Shown: positions 35,804 through 45,696, numbered from the stretch's first letter. The stretch is DNA of 64,000 nt from Hypericibacter sp049323455 (GCA_049323455.1 JBMONF010000034.1:186001-250000); one strand, 5' to 3'. Translations and numbers: made by a program. The notes: generated from the sequence alone by a model not told the origin.

Positions 35804-38560
35804 ATGAACGTCGTCGTCGTGGAATCGCCAGCCAAGGCGAAAACCATCAACAAGTATCTCGGCGCCGGTTACCGGGTGCTGGCGAGCTTCGGCCATGTCC
35901 GCGACTTGCCGCCGAAGGACGGCTCGGTGCGCCCCGACGAGGACTTCGCCATGGACTGGCAGGTCGAGGGCAAGGCCGAGACGCGCCTCAAGGAGATCGC
36001 CAAGGCGGTCAAGGAGGCCGACCGGCTGATCCTCGCCACCGACCCCGATCGCGAGGGGGAAGCCATCTCCTGGCACATCACCGAGGAGCTGAAGCGGCGC
36101 AAGGCGCTGCAGGGCAAGACGGTCGAGCGCGTCGTCTTCAACGAGGTGACGAAGTCGGCGGTGCTCGATGCGATGCGCCATCCGCGGACACTCAACCGCG
36201 AGCTGGTCGAGGCCTATCTGGCGCGCCGCGCGCTCGATTATCTGGTGGGCTTCACCTTGAGCCCCGTGCTGTGGCGCAAGCTGCCGGGCAGCCGCTCGGC
36301 CGGCCGTGTGCAGTCGGTGGCGCTCCGGCTCATCTGCGAGCGCGAAGCCGAGATCGAAGCCTTCCGCCCGCAGGAGTTCTGGACCGTCGAAGGCAGGTTT
36401 CGCACCGCCGCGGGCCAGATCTTCCCGGCGCGCCTCACCGAGCTCGACGGCCACAAGCTCGAGAAGTTCGACATCCCGACGGCCGCCGACGCCGAGCGCG
36501 CCGTCGCCAAGGTGCGCGGCGGCGAGCCCTTTCGCGTGCGCTCGGTCGAGCGCAAGACCGTCCGGCGCAATCCCTTTCCGCCCTTCACCACCTCGACGCT
36601 GCAGCAGGAGGCCTCGCGCAAACTGGGCCTGGGTGCAAGCCGCACCATGCGCATCGCCCAGCGCCTCTACGAGGGCGTGGATGTCGGCGGCGAGACGGTC
36701 GGCCTCATCACCTATATGCGCACCGACGGCGTGCAGCTCTCGCAGGAGGCGATCGCGGCCGCGCGCAAGCTGATCCAGGCCGAGCACGGAGCGCGCTACC
36801 TGCCGCACGAGCCGCGCCAGTACAGGACCGTGGCCAAGAACGCGCAAGAAGCGCACGAGGCGATTCGCCCCAGCGACATCGGCCGCAAGCCGGCCGACGT
36901 GGCGCGCTATCTGGAGAGCGACGAGGCCCGCCTCTACGAGCTCATCTGGAAGCGCACGGTGGCGAGCCAGATGGCGAGCGCCGAGCTCGAGCAGGTCGGT
37001 GTCGACATCGAAGCCCACGACCGCTCGGCCGTGCTGCGCGCGACCGGCTCGGTCGTGCGGTTCGACGGCTTCCTCGCCCTCTATCAGGAGGATCGCGACG
37101 ATCCGGCCGAGGAGGACGAGAATGGCGGGCGTCTGCCGAGCCTGACCCAAAGCGAGATCCTCGCCTGCGCCGAGGTCGCGCCCGAGCAGCATTTCACCCA
37201 GCCGCCGCCGCGCTATTCCGAAGCGAGCCTCGTCAAGAAGCTCGAGGAGCTCGGCATCGGCCGGCCCTCGACCTACGCCTCGATCCTGCAGGTGCTGCAG
37301 GATCGCAATTACGTGAGGCTCGACAAGCGCCGCTTCGTGCCCGAGGACCGCGGCCGCGTGGTGACCGCCTTCCTCAGCAGCTTCTTCAAGCGCTATGTCG
37401 AATACAATTTCACCGCCGATCTCGAGAACCAGCTCGACGAGATCTCCGGCGGACGCGTCGACTGGAAGGCGGTGTTGCGCGACTTCTGGCGCGACTTCTC
37501 CGCCGCCGTTGCCGGCACCAAGGACCTGACCATCACCCAAGTCATCGACGAGCTCGACAAGGATCTGGGCCCGCATTTCTTCCCGGCCCGCGCCGACGGC
37601 GGCGACCCGCGGCTCTGCCCTGCCTGCTCCGCCGGCCGGCTCTCGCTCAAGCTCGGCAAGTTCGGCGCCTTCATCGGTTGCTCGAACTATCCGGAATGCC
37701 GCTATACCCGCCGGCTCGGTGTCGCCAATGGCGAGGGTGAGGCCGCCGAGGCCGACACCGGGCCGAAGCTCCTGGGCCAAGATTCGTCGGGGCGGCCGGT
37801 TTCCTTACGCAAGGGGCCTTACGGCACCTATATCCAGCTCGGCGAACAGGTGCCGGGCGCACCCAAGAAGAAGAAAAGGGGCAAAGCCAAGGGCAAGGCG
37901 AATGGCGAGGCTGAGGCGCCCGAGGCCCCCGAGCCGCCCAAGCCCAAGCGCGTATCGCTGCCGCGCGGGCTCTCGCCGGCCGACGTCACGCTGGAGAAGG
38001 CGCTGGCCCTGCTCTCGCTGCCGCGCGAGTTGGGTCTGCATCCGGAGGACCAGAAGCCGGTCGTGGCCGGCATCGGCCGCTTCGGTCCCTACGTCAAGCA
38101 TGGCGATCGCTACAAGTCGCTCGGCAAGGATGACGACGTGCTGACGATCGGCATGAACCGCGCCGTGGCGCTGCTGGCGGAAGCACCCTCGGGGCGCGGA
38201 CGCGCCGCCGCGCCCGGCAAGAAGATCGGCGATCACTCGGACGGCCAGCCCGTCACGCTCCATGCCGGCCGCTACGGCCATTACGTGAAGCATGGCCGCG
38301 TCAATGCCACCCTGCCCAAGGGCATGGACCCCGACAGCATCACGCTGGAGCAGGCGCTCGAGCTCATCGCGGCGCGCGCGGCGGCCAAGGGCGGCAGTCG
38401 CGCGCGCGCCAAGGCGCCCGCCGGCGAGGCCGCGACAGGCGAGGTCGTCTCTCTCGCCAAGGCCGCGAGAGCCAAGGCGAAGGCGAAAGCCAAGGGCAGG
38501 CCCAAGATCAAGGCCAAGGCTAAGCTGCCGGCCAAGGCCGAGGGCGGCGAGGGCGAATAG
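35804..38560 (+). CDS. topA: DNA topoisomerase I
   Basis: The product is 918 residues. The Toprim domain is at residues 1-115 (VVVESPAKAKTINKYLG, ATDPDREGEAISWH). The type IA core carries the nucleophile Tyr304 in GLITYMRTDGVQLS. One four-Cys zinc ribbon is near residue 605 (CPACSAGRLSLK...CSNYPEC), followed by alphaproteobacterial C-terminal repeats (SLRKGPYGTYIQLG, VAGIGRFGPYVKHGDRYKSL) and a Lys/Ala-rich basic tail. It relaxes negative supercoils. ATG 35804 follows GAGAGG. Direct 19-bp repeats lie in its promoter region. cupin and rnr genes follow on the same strand. Confidence 0.97.
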   Translation: MNVVVVESPAKAKTINKYLGAGYRVLASFGHVRDLPPKDGSVRPDEDFAMDWQVEGKAETRLKEIAKAVKEADRLILATDPDREGEAISWHITEELKRRKALQGKTVERVVFNEVTKSAVLDAMRHPRTLNRELVEAYLARRALDYLVGFTLSPVLWRKLPGSRSAGRVQSVALRLICEREAEIEAFRPQEFWTVEGRFRTAAGQIFPARLTELDGHKLEKFDIPTAADAERAVAKVRGGEPFRVRSVERKTVRRNPFPPFTTSTLQQEASRKLGLGASRTMRIAQRLYEGVDVGGETVGLITYMRTDGVQLSQEAIAAARKLIQAEHGARYLPHEPRQYRTVAKNAQEAHEAIRPSDIGRKPADVARYLESDEARLYELIWKRTVASQMASAELEQVGVDIEAHDRSAVLRATGSVVRFDGFLALYQEDRDDPAEEDENGGRLPSLTQSEILACAEVAPEQHFTQPPPRYSEASLVKKLEELGIGRPSTYASILQVLQDRNYVRLDKRRFVPEDRGRVVTAFLSSFFKRYVEYNFTADLENQLDEISGGRVDWKAVLRDFWRDFSAAVAGTKDLTITQVIDELDKDLGPHFFPARADGGDPRLCPACSAGRLSLKLGKFGAFIGCSNYPECRYTRRLGVANGEGEAAEADTGPKLLGQDSSGRPVSLRKGPYGTYIQLGEQVPGAPKKKKRGKAKGKANGEAEAPEAPEPPKPKRVSLPRGLSPADVTLEKALALLSLPRELGLHPEDQKPVVAGIGRFGPYVKHGDRYKSLGKDDDVLTIGMNRAVALLAEAPSGRGRAAAPGKKIGDHSDGQPVTLHAGRYGHYVKHGRVNATLPKGMDPDSITLEQALELIAARAAAKGGSRARAKAPAGEAATGEVVSLAKAARAKAKAKAKGRPKIKAKAKLPAKAEGGEGE

Positions 38561-38681
38561 GATCGATTCGTCCGCGTTCGGGTCCGCTTTCCGCGGGCCG
38601 GTCCGCCGCCTGCCGACAAGAGCCGGCCGCCTCTGCTATGGTGAAGGGCGGTTTCCCCTTCATCATTCGAGGTGCGATCTC

Positions 38682-38978
38682 ATGGCCGACACGCCCAAGG
38701 CCCAGCCGACGCTTCAGGTCGATAACGACCGCGTCCGCGTCATCCAGTGGCGCTTTGCTCCGGGTGCCGAGACCGGCTGGCACCGGCACGAGTACGACTA
38801 TGTCGTGGTGCCGTTGACCACAGGCAGGCTCAAGCTGTTCGACGGCAAGGAGGAGCGCTTTGCCGAGCTCGAAACCGGCCGCTCCTACTATCGCCCGCTC
38901 GGCGTCGAGCATAACGTGACCAACGCCAACCCTTACGAATTCACCTTCGTCGAGATCGAGTTCAAAGCCGGCGCCTAG
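38682..38978 (+). CDS. Small cupin-domain protein
   Basis: The product is 98 residues, a single beta-barrel cupin. Motif 1 includes PGAETGWHRHEYDYVVVPL and motif 2 GVEHNVTNANPYEFTFVEIE, keeping two or three His and a Glu for metal binding. No other domain is attached, so the reaction is unknown. ATG 38682 has GAGGTG 8 nt upstream. It sits between topA and rnr on the same strand, 30 bp before rnr. Confidence 0.85.
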   Translation: MADTPKAQPTLQVDNDRVRVIQWRFAPGAETGWHRHEYDYVVVPLTTGRLKLFDGKEERFAELETGRSYYRPLGVEHNVTNANPYEFTFVEIEFKAGA

Positions 38979-39007
38979 GCGCGAGCGCGCGAGGACCTGC
39001 AAGCCCG

Positions 39008-41356
39008 ATGGCCCGACAGAAGAAGAAAGACGTCCCGCTGCCCACGCGCGAGCAGGTGCTGGAGTTCATCCGCACCAGCCCCACGCCGGTCGGCAAGCGC
39101 GAGATCGCGCGCGCCTTCCAGGTCAAAGGCGGTGATCGTGTCGAGCTCAAGGCCATGCTGAAGGACCTGGCCGAAAGCGGCGAGATCGAGCGCGGGCGCA
39201 AACGCCGCTTGGGCGCCCCGGGTGCCCTGCCCGAGGTGGCGGTGCTGGTGATCGAGGGACCGGACCCCGATGGCGATCTTCTCGCGCGCCCCGTCTCCTG
39301 GCCGCCCGACGAGGCGGCGCCGAGAATCGAGGTGGCGCCCGAGCGACGCGGCGCGCCGGCCCTGGGTCCCGGCGATCGCATTCTCGCCCGCCTCGCCCGC
39401 ACCGGCGCCGACAGCTACACCGCCCATCTCATCCGCCAGCTGGTCGGCCAGCCCACGCGCGTGGTGGGCATCTTCGAGCGCCATCCCGAGGGTGGCGGCC
39501 GGCTCAGGCCGACCGACCGGCGCGTGAAGGCGGAATACCGCATCCTGCCGCAGCATGCGGGCGGGGCGGAGCCCGGCGAGCTGGTGGCGGTCGAGGTGCT
39601 GCACACCCATCGCACCGGACATCTGCAAGGCCGCGTCGCCGAGCGGCTGGGTCGCTTCGGCGAGCCCCGCACCATCAGCCTGATCGCCATCGCCGAGCAG
39701 GAAATCCCGACCCGCTTCTCCGAAGCGGCGCTCGCCGAAGCCGCAGCGGCGCAAGGCGTCACGCTCGGCACCCGCACCGACCTGCGCGACCTGCCGCTCG
39801 TCACCATCGACGGCGCGGATGCGCGCGACTTCGACGACGCGGTCTGGGCTGCCCCCGACGAGAACCCGAACAACCCCGGCGGCTGGCAGGCGGTGGTGGC
39901 GATCGCCGATGTGGCCCATTACGTCCCGGCCGGCTCCGCCCTTGACCGCGCGGCGCGCGAACGCGGCAATTCGGTCTATTTCCCCGACCGCGTCGTGCCG
40001 ATGCTGCCCGAGGCGCTCTCCAACGGCTGGTGCTCGCTCAAGCCCAAGGAGGATCGCGGCTGCCTCGCCGTGCGCATGACCTTCGACGCCCGCGGCCGCA
40101 AGCTCGGGCATCGTTTCTATCGCGGGCTGATGCGCTCGGCCGCGCGTCTCACCTACGACCAGGTCCAGGCCGCGGCCGACGGCCGGTCCGACGATGTCAC
40201 CGGACCGCTCATGGAGCCTGTCATCCGGCCGCTTTACGGCGCCTTCCGCGCGCTCCTCGAGGACCGCGAGCGGCGCGGCACGCTCGAGCTCGACATCCCC
40301 GAGCGCCGCGTCGTGCTCGATGCGGACGGCCGCATCCTGCGCATCGTCCCGCGCGAGCGGCTCGACAGCCATCGGCTGATCGAGGAATTCATGATCGCCG
40401 CCAACGTGGCCGCGGCGGAGACGCTCGAGCTCAAGCAGCAGCCGGTGATGTATCGCGTGCACGATCAGCCCGATCCGGTGAAGATCGAGGCGCTGCGCGA
40501 GAGCCTGGGCGGGCTTGGGCTCCATCTGGCGAAGGGCCAGGTGCTGCGGCCTAAGCTTTTTACCGACCTGCTGCTGCGGGCCAAGCCTACGCCCTATGCG
40601 GCCATGGTCCACGATCTGGTGCTGCGCACCCAGGCGCAGGCCGTCTATAGCCCGCAAAATCTCGGCCATTTCGGGCTGGCGCTCGCGCGCTATGCCCATT
40701 TCACCTCGCCGATCCGACGCTATGCGGATCTCCTGGTCCATCGCGCTCTCATCAATGCGCATCGTTTCGGCGAGGACGGCCTGCCGGCCGACGCGGCCGC
40801 GCATTTCGAGACGCTCGGCCAGCATATCTCGTCGACCGAGCGGCGCGCCGCGGCGGCCGAGCGCGACGCGCTCGACCGCTATTGCGCCGCCTTCCTGGCG
40901 GATCGCGAAGGCCAGGTCTTTGCCGGCCGCATCAACGGCGTCACCCGCTTCGGCCTGTTCGTGACGCTCGAGGAGAGCGGCGCCAACGGCCTGGTGCCCA
41001 TGGGCAGCCTGCCCAACGACTGGTACGACCATGACGAGCGCGCCCATGCCTTGATCGGCCGGCGCTGGGGCCGGGAATACCGATTGGGCGAACCGGTCCA
41101 TCTGCGCCTGGTCGAGACCGACCCCGTCACCGGGGGCCTCCTGTTCCATATTGTCGAGGCGGAGGCCGCCGAAGCCCCCTGGGAAAGGCCGCCCGCCCTG
41201 GCCCCCGGTCGCCCGCGCCATCCGGGCCGGCCCGCGGGCAAAAAACGCGGCAAGCCCGGCCCCGGCGGCCGCCCGGGGAGGGCCAAGGGCGCCGCCAGTG
41301 CGAGCAAGTCGCGGCCCGGCGCCAGGAAGGCCAAACGGCGGGGGAGACGCCGCTAG
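39008..41356 (+). CDS. rnr: Ribonuclease R
   Basis: The product is 782 residues. A short winged-helix N-terminus (QVLEFIRTSPTPVGKREIAR) is followed by cold-shock domains, the RNB catalytic domain with DARDFDDAVW, HFTSPIRRYADLLVHRAL and an S1 domain at about 640-725 (GVTRFGLFVTLEESGANGLV). The tail is very basic (Lys/Arg/Gly/Pro). RNase R is a 3'-5' exoribonuclease that degrades structured RNA. The topA-rnr neighbourhood is common in alphaproteobacteria. Confidence 0.95.
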   Translation: MARQKKKDVPLPTREQVLEFIRTSPTPVGKREIARAFQVKGGDRVELKAMLKDLAESGEIERGRKRRLGAPGALPEVAVLVIEGPDPDGDLLARPVSWPPDEAAPRIEVAPERRGAPALGPGDRILARLARTGADSYTAHLIRQLVGQPTRVVGIFERHPEGGGRLRPTDRRVKAEYRILPQHAGGAEPGELVAVEVLHTHRTGHLQGRVAERLGRFGEPRTISLIAIAEQEIPTRFSEAALAEAAAAQGVTLGTRTDLRDLPLVTIDGADARDFDDAVWAAPDENPNNPGGWQAVVAIADVAHYVPAGSALDRAARERGNSVYFPDRVVPMLPEALSNGWCSLKPKEDRGCLAVRMTFDARGRKLGHRFYRGLMRSAARLTYDQVQAAADGRSDDVTGPLMEPVIRPLYGAFRALLEDRERRGTLELDIPERRVVLDADGRILRIVPRERLDSHRLIEEFMIAANVAAAETLELKQQPVMYRVHDQPDPVKIEALRESLGGLGLHLAKGQVLRPKLFTDLLLRAKPTPYAAMVHDLVLRTQAQAVYSPQNLGHFGLALARYAHFTSPIRRYADLLVHRALINAHRFGEDGLPADAAAHFETLGQHISSTERRAAAAERDALDRYCAAFLADREGQVFAGRINGVTRFGLFVTLEESGANGLVPMGSLPNDWYDHDERAHALIGRRWGREYRLGEPVHLRLVETDPVTGGLLFHIVEAEAAEAPWERPPALAPGRPRHPGRPAGKKRGKPGPGGRPGRAKGAASASKSRPGARKAKRRGRRR

Positions 41357-41543
41357 CCGACGACCAGCGCAGGCGCCTTTACTTCCCGTCAACGCGCCCC
41401 GATCAAGCTCCTGGACGATTCAACAGGGCTGATTTTCCCAGGCTGCACTCCCCAAATGGGGATTCTTTGCTATGTTGATAGTCGTGATCCGGCAGGATTA
41501 CTTCGACCTGGCTCCGATCGATCGGACGGATGAGGGCACCCGC

Positions 41544-43139
41544 ATGAGGGGCAGCCTGTGGAAACGCGCGCGGCGGTTCGCTCCGCTGCTCGCGAGTGTG
41601 ATGTGGCTCGCCCTCGCCGGCTGCGGCAGCACCGGTCCGTCGGCAACGAGCGCGGCCGACCGCGACGAAACGCGCGACATGTTCGTGACGGGCATGAGCG
41701 ACATCGACGCGGTCTATATCGATCGCGTCGATCTCGGCGACATCGCCGCCGCGGGACTGAAGCGTCTCGACGAAATCGATCCGTCCGTTGCGCTCGTGCG
41801 CGCAGGTAGCAAGCTCGAGCTCGAGATCGGCGGCAAAGAGGTCGCGATCTTCGAGGCCCCGGCGCCCGACGCTGCGGCCGATTGGGGCGTGCTCGCGGCC
41901 GGCTACGTGGAAGCGGCGCGGCAGGCCTCGCCGAAGCTGGCCGACGCGCCCAATGAAAAGATTTACGAAACCGTCTTCGACGGCATGGTGTCGAAGCTCG
42001 ACGGGTTCTCGCGCTATGCCAGCGCGGCCGATGCCGCGGAAAACCGCGCCTCGCGCGAAGGCTTCGGGGGCATCGGCGTGCGCGTGGCGGTGGCCGACGG
42101 CAAAGTCCGCATCGTCTCGGTCATGAATTACACGCCGGCACAGCGTGCCGGCCTCCAGCCCGACGACATCATCACCGCCATCGACGGCCAAGAGGTTGCC
42201 GGCCTCGATCAGCGCAACGTCATCGACGAATTGCGCGGGCCGGTCGGCAGCCGCGTCGAGCTGACGGTGCAGCGCGGCGACACGGGCGCACCGCTCACCG
42301 TGACGCTGTCACGCGCCCATGTGGTGCCCGAAACGGTGGTCTATCACCCCGAGGGCAACGTCGCCTACTTCCATGTCTATGGCTTCAATTCCGACACGGC
42401 CGAAAGCTTCGCCCGCGAAATCTCACATGCCAAGGCCGAGATCGGTCCGGATCTCTCCGGCATCGTGCTGGACCTTCGCGGCGATCCGGGCGGCCTCCTC
42501 GACGAGGCCGTCGCCGTGGCCGATCTCTTCATGCAGGACGGGCGGATCGTCTCCACCCACGGCCGTCATCCCGACAGCCATCAATATTTCGAGGCCACCG
42601 CCGGCGACGTGGCCGACGGCAGGCCCATCGTCGTGCTGATCAACGGCAATTCCGCCTCCGCATCCGAAATCGTGGCGGCGGCGCTGCAGGATAGCGGGCG
42701 CGCCGTCGTGGTCGGCAGCAATTCCTACGGCAAGGGCACGGTGCAGACGGTGCTGCGTCTGCCGAACTCCGGCGAGTTGACCCTCACCTGGGCGCGCTTC
42801 CATGCCCCGTCCGGCTACACCCTCAACAAACTGGGCGTGCTGCCGTCGATTTGCACCAGCGGGCGCGATGCCCGCGAATTGATCGCCGATCTGCGCAACG
42901 GACGGCTCCGCCCCATCCCGATCGCGCAGCGCAACGCACTCGTGCCCACCGACACGGCGGCGATGAACCGGCTGCGCCAGTCCTGCCCGCAGGTGAAGTC
43001 AGAGCCGTCCGGCGACCTGGACGTGGCGCTCGCCTTGATCCGTCAGCCGCTCCTTTACGCCAAGGCGCTCGCGCTCGGCGAGCCGCTCTCTCCCGCGGTC
43101 TCGGCGGAGGCCGCCGCCGTCACCGGGTCCCAGCCCTGA
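41544..43139 (+). CDS. S41-family C-terminal processing peptidase, lipoprotein
   Basis: The product is 531 residues. It has a lipoprotein signal (SVMWLALAGC, lipobox LAGC). A PDZ domain is at about residues 165-260 (GFGGIGVRVAVADGKVRIVS, LQPDDIITAIDGQEVAG). The S41A protease core follows with LDLRGDPGGLLDEAVAVADL, the catalytic Ser in INGNSASASEIVAAAL and the Lys in SNSYGKGTVQTV. It resembles CtpA-type enzymes acting on periplasmic or envelope proteins. ATG 41544 is chosen over ATG 41472 because it places the lipobox correctly. Confidence 0.9.
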   Translation: MRGSLWKRARRFAPLLASVMWLALAGCGSTGPSATSAADRDETRDMFVTGMSDIDAVYIDRVDLGDIAAAGLKRLDEIDPSVALVRAGSKLELEIGGKEVAIFEAPAPDAAADWGVLAAGYVEAARQASPKLADAPNEKIYETVFDGMVSKLDGFSRYASAADAAENRASREGFGGIGVRVAVADGKVRIVSVMNYTPAQRAGLQPDDIITAIDGQEVAGLDQRNVIDELRGPVGSRVELTVQRGDTGAPLTVTLSRAHVVPETVVYHPEGNVAYFHVYGFNSDTAESFAREISHAKAEIGPDLSGIVLDLRGDPGGLLDEAVAVADLFMQDGRIVSTHGRHPDSHQYFEATAGDVADGRPIVVLINGNSASASEIVAAALQDSGRAVVVGSNSYGKGTVQTVLRLPNSGELTLTWARFHAPSGYTLNKLGVLPSICTSGRDARELIADLRNGRLRPIPIAQRNALVPTDTAAMNRLRQSCPQVKSEPSGDLDVALALIRQPLLYAKALALGEPLSPAVSAEAAAVTGSQP

Positions 43140-43147
43140 GCGAGCCA

Positions 43148-43843
43148 TTGCGCGTCGTGCGGCCCGTCGATGCCGCGGGTCTCGTGCTGCTGCGCGAGGG
43201 ACCGCGCGGTCCCGAGGTGCTGATGGGCCGGCGGCACCGCAAGGCCAAATTCCTGCCCGACATCTATGTCTTTCCCGGTGGCCGGGTCGAGCCGCAAGAC
43301 CGGCTGCCTTCCGGGTTCGAGGAGCATCTGGCGCCGGAGGTCGAGACGGCGTTGCGGCGCGCCGCCCCGCGCAAGCGCCCCGCCGCTTTCCTGCGCGCCG
43401 CCATCCGCGAGACCTTCGAGGAGACCGGCCTGCTGCTCGGCGAGGCGGTGTCCTGTCAGCCGGTCATCGACGGCCGGCATGGGGAGGTATGGCGCCACTT
43501 TTCGGCGCGTGGCCTGCGCCCGCGCTTCGAAGCCCTCGATTTCGTCTGTCGGGCGATCACGCCGCGCGGCTCGCATCGGCGCTTCAATACGCGCTTCTTT
43601 CTCGCCGACGGCGCGGCTGCGGCCGGCAATATCGCTGGCGACGGCGAACTCGAGGATCTGGCCTGGCGGCGCGTCGAAGCCATGGCCGAGCTCCCGATCG
43701 TGGACGTGACCGAGTTCGTGTTGGGCGAAGCGCTCCGGCGCTGGCGCCGCGGCCATCGACCGGGTGCCGAGCCGCCTGCCTTATTAAGGTATATCAACGA
43801 TGTAATGGTCGTTGAGCCGAACCGGCCCCGGCTGCGAGGCTGA
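43148..43843 (+). CDS. Nudix hydrolase with extended N-terminal insertion
   Basis: The product is about 231 residues. The Nudix helix reads RAAIRETFEETGLLLGE (REXXEEXG), but the usual upstream glycine is separated from it by about 45 extra residues after FPGGRVEPQDR. This layout is known in NUDT7/8/19-like CoA- or acyl-CoA-pyrophosphatase relatives, so a CoA-type substrate is possible. A TTG start at 43148 lies 8 nt past the protease stop; GTG 43157 is an alternative, and the first ATG would delete strand 1. Start confidence is low, family confidence high. Confidence 0.85.
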   Translation: MRVVRPVDAAGLVLLREGPRGPEVLMGRRHRKAKFLPDIYVFPGGRVEPQDRLPSGFEEHLAPEVETALRRAAPRKRPAAFLRAAIRETFEETGLLLGEAVSCQPVIDGRHGEVWRHFSARGLRPRFEALDFVCRAITPRGSHRRFNTRFFLADGAAAAGNIAGDGELEDLAWRRVEAMAELPIVDVTEFVLGEALRRWRRGHRPGAEPPALLRYINDVMVVEPNRPRLRG

Positions 43844-43878
43844 GCGCTCTCGATACCCCGGACCCGACCCCGCGGAAC

Positions 43879-43906
43879 TTGACAGGACCCTGAAAAACCT
43901 TATCTT
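43879..43906 (+). promoter_or_regulatory. Sigma-70-type promoter of rpmG
   Basis: TTGACA (43879-43884) and TATCTT (43901-43906) are separated by 16 nt, 35 bp upstream of the rpmG start. Confidence 0.75.
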
Positions 43907-43941
43907 GCGCCGCCTGAATTCGAAGGCTTAGGAGCGGCCCC

Positions 43942-44109
43942 ATGGCCAAGAGCGCAACCATCCTCGTCAAACTGGTCAGCACGGCCGACACCGGCTTCTA
44001 CTACGTGACCAAGAAAAACCCGCGCACCTCGACCGAGAAGCTCGAGTTCAAGAAGTACGACCCGGTCGTGCGCAAGCACGTCCCCTTCAAGGAAGGCAAG
44101 ATCAAGTAG
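43942..44109 (+). CDS. rpmG: 50S ribosomal protein L33
   Basis: The product is 55 residues (MAKSATILVKLVSTADTGFY at the start, VRKHVPFKEGKIK at the end), a typical L33 length. It is the cysteine-free (C-) form, with no zinc-binding pairs. AGGAGCGG upstream serves as ribosome-binding site. A near-consensus promoter lies 35 bp upstream and an intrinsic terminator 48 bp downstream, so it is a single-gene unit. Confidence 0.98.
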   Translation: MAKSATILVKLVSTADTGFYYVTKKNPRTSTEKLEFKKYDPVVRKHVPFKEGKIK

Positions 44110-44156
44110 GGCCGCGAGCGGGCTCGGACCCGCTTTGTCGCGACAACGGTCTTCAG

Positions 44157-44197
44157 GGCCGCGCCGTCGAGACGACGGGCGCGGCCTTCGATTTTCC
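44157..44197 (+). terminator. Intrinsic terminator of rpmG
   Basis: Stem GGCCGCGCC/GGCGCGGCC (44157-44165 with 44178-44186), with an inner GTCG/CGAC extension, followed by TTCGATTTTCC. Confidence 0.8.
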
Positions 44198-44271
44198 AGG
44201 GGATTGATCGGAGGCCGGGGACAGATCGGTGGTCGGACTGCGGCCGGAATCAGGCGCCCCCTCGCGGGGTT

Positions 44272-45687
44272 TCATGCCCCTTGCGCCTTGGCCACGGGTG
44301 GGCACACCTCGCCTTCGCCGCCCGGCAGCAGGGCCTCGACGCGATTGCGGCCGGACTGCTTGGCCCGATACATCGCCAGGTCGGCCCGCTGCAGCGCCGT
44401 TTCCGGCGTCTCGTCGGGATCGACCATGGTCACGCCGAGGCTAATGGTAACGAATATCTCCTCGCCTTCGGCGATCGGCATGGGCCGGTCCGCAACGGAG
44501 CGCCGCAAGCGCTCGGCGACCGAAAGGGCGGTCTCGTAGCCCACCTCCGGCATGGCAACCAGAAACTCCTCGCCGCCGAGCCGTACCACCATGTCGAAGC
44601 TGCGCAGATTGACGGTGAGCCGCCGGGCGACCTCGCGCAGCACGGCATCGCCGGCGGCGTGACCATACCGGTCGTTCACCTGCTTGAAATGATCGATGTC
44701 GCCCACGATGAGCGAGAGCGGCTTGCCCGAGATGTGCGTGCGATGCAGCAGCTCCTTGAGATGCTGCTCCATATAGCGACGGTTGTTGAGGCCGGTGAGG
44801 CTGTCGGTGAGCGCCAGCGACAGCCCGCGTTCGTAATGCCGGCGCAGTAGATCGTAATAGCGCGAACGGCGCACCTGGGTGCGAACGCGGGCAAGCAGCT
44901 CGCTGCCATCGATCGGCTCCACCAGATAATCGGTGGCGCCGATGTCGAGCGCTTTCGCCAGCTCGGGCGCATCGATCGAGCCGACGATCACCAGAATCGG
45001 CAGCTGGCGGGTGTCTTCATTTGCCCGGAGCTGCGAGCATAGGCGCAAGCCCTCGGCAGCGCCGACGGCAAAATCCACGATGGCGAGGTCGAACGCCTCG
45101 GTCCGGGCTCGCTGGATCGCGTCGGGGCCGCCCGGAACCAGGACGGTCTCGTCCTTGTCCTGGGCCAGCATGTGCTGAATGCGCTCCGCCGTGTCGCCAG
45201 GCTTGGCGGCCAGCAATATGCGCGCCCGGCCGTGCTCCACCTCATCGTTGGCGGGCCCGCCCGCGATATTGAAGCGGTTCCATACGGCCTCACGCACGCG
45301 CCATTCGTCCATCATCAGCTTGAGACGCAGCAACGAACGCACGCGCGCGAAGAGCGCGAGATCATTGACCGGCTTGGTCAGGAAGTCGTCGGCGCCGGCT
45401 TCGATGCCGCGCACGCGGTCGGAGACGTCGGACAGGGCCGTGACCATCACCACCGGCAGATGGGCCGAGCGCGGATCCGAGCGGATGCGCCGGCACACCT
45501 CGAAACCGTCCACTTCCGGCATCATCACGTCGAGCAACACGAGGTCCGGTGGCGAGCGGTCGATGCGGGCCAAGGCCTCGACGCCGTTCTCCGCCAGCTC
45601 GACGTCGAAATACTCGGCCGCAAGCTTCGCTTCCAGGAGTCGCCGATTGGCGGCGACATCGTCGACGACGAGAACACGCCCGGACAT
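44272..45687 (-). CDS. pleD: PleD-type response regulator diguanylate cyclase
   Basis: The product is 471 residues with two receiver domains and a GGDEF domain. REC1 (residues 1-125) has the phospho-acceptor in LVLLDVMMPEVDGF. REC2 (about 155-275) is degenerate around LAIVDFAVGAAEG. The cyclase signature is RLGGEEFLVAMPE, with an inhibitory RxxD site (RSFD) five residues before GGEEF. When phosphorylated it dimerises and makes c-di-GMP; the I-site gives product inhibition. It follows divK by 9 bp on the same strand, as in Caulobacter-type polarity control. Confidence 0.95.
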   Translation of the reverse strand: MSGRVLVVDDVAANRRLLEAKLAAEYFDVELAENGVEALARIDRSPPDLVLLDVMMPEVDGFEVCRRIRSDPRSAHLPVVMVTALSDVSDRVRGIEAGADDFLTKPVNDLALFARVRSLLRLKLMMDEWRVREAVWNRFNIAGGPANDEVEHGRARILLAAKPGDTAERIQHMLAQDKDETVLVPGGPDAIQRARTEAFDLAIVDFAVGAAEGLRLCSQLRANEDTRQLPILVIVGSIDAPELAKALDIGATDYLVEPIDGSELLARVRTQVRRSRYYDLLRRHYERGLSLALTDSLTGLNNRRYMEQHLKELLHRTHISGKPLSLIVGDIDHFKQVNDRYGHAAGDAVLREVARRLTVNLRSFDMVVRLGGEEFLVAMPEVGYETALSVAERLRRSVADRPMPIAEGEEIFVTISLGVTMVDPDETPETALQRADLAMYRAKQSGRNRVEALLPGGEGEVCPPVAKAQGA

Positions 45688-45696
45688 GGAATGCGC

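Noticed and set aside
38975..41392. Very long open frame on the minus strand opposite rnr (about 800 codons), with similar long antisense frames opposite topA, the MscS gene, ppk and others
   Set aside because: High GC at third positions removes stop codons from opposite frames. These frames lack family signatures, are rich in Arg/Gly/Ala/Asp and overlap genes with clear homology.
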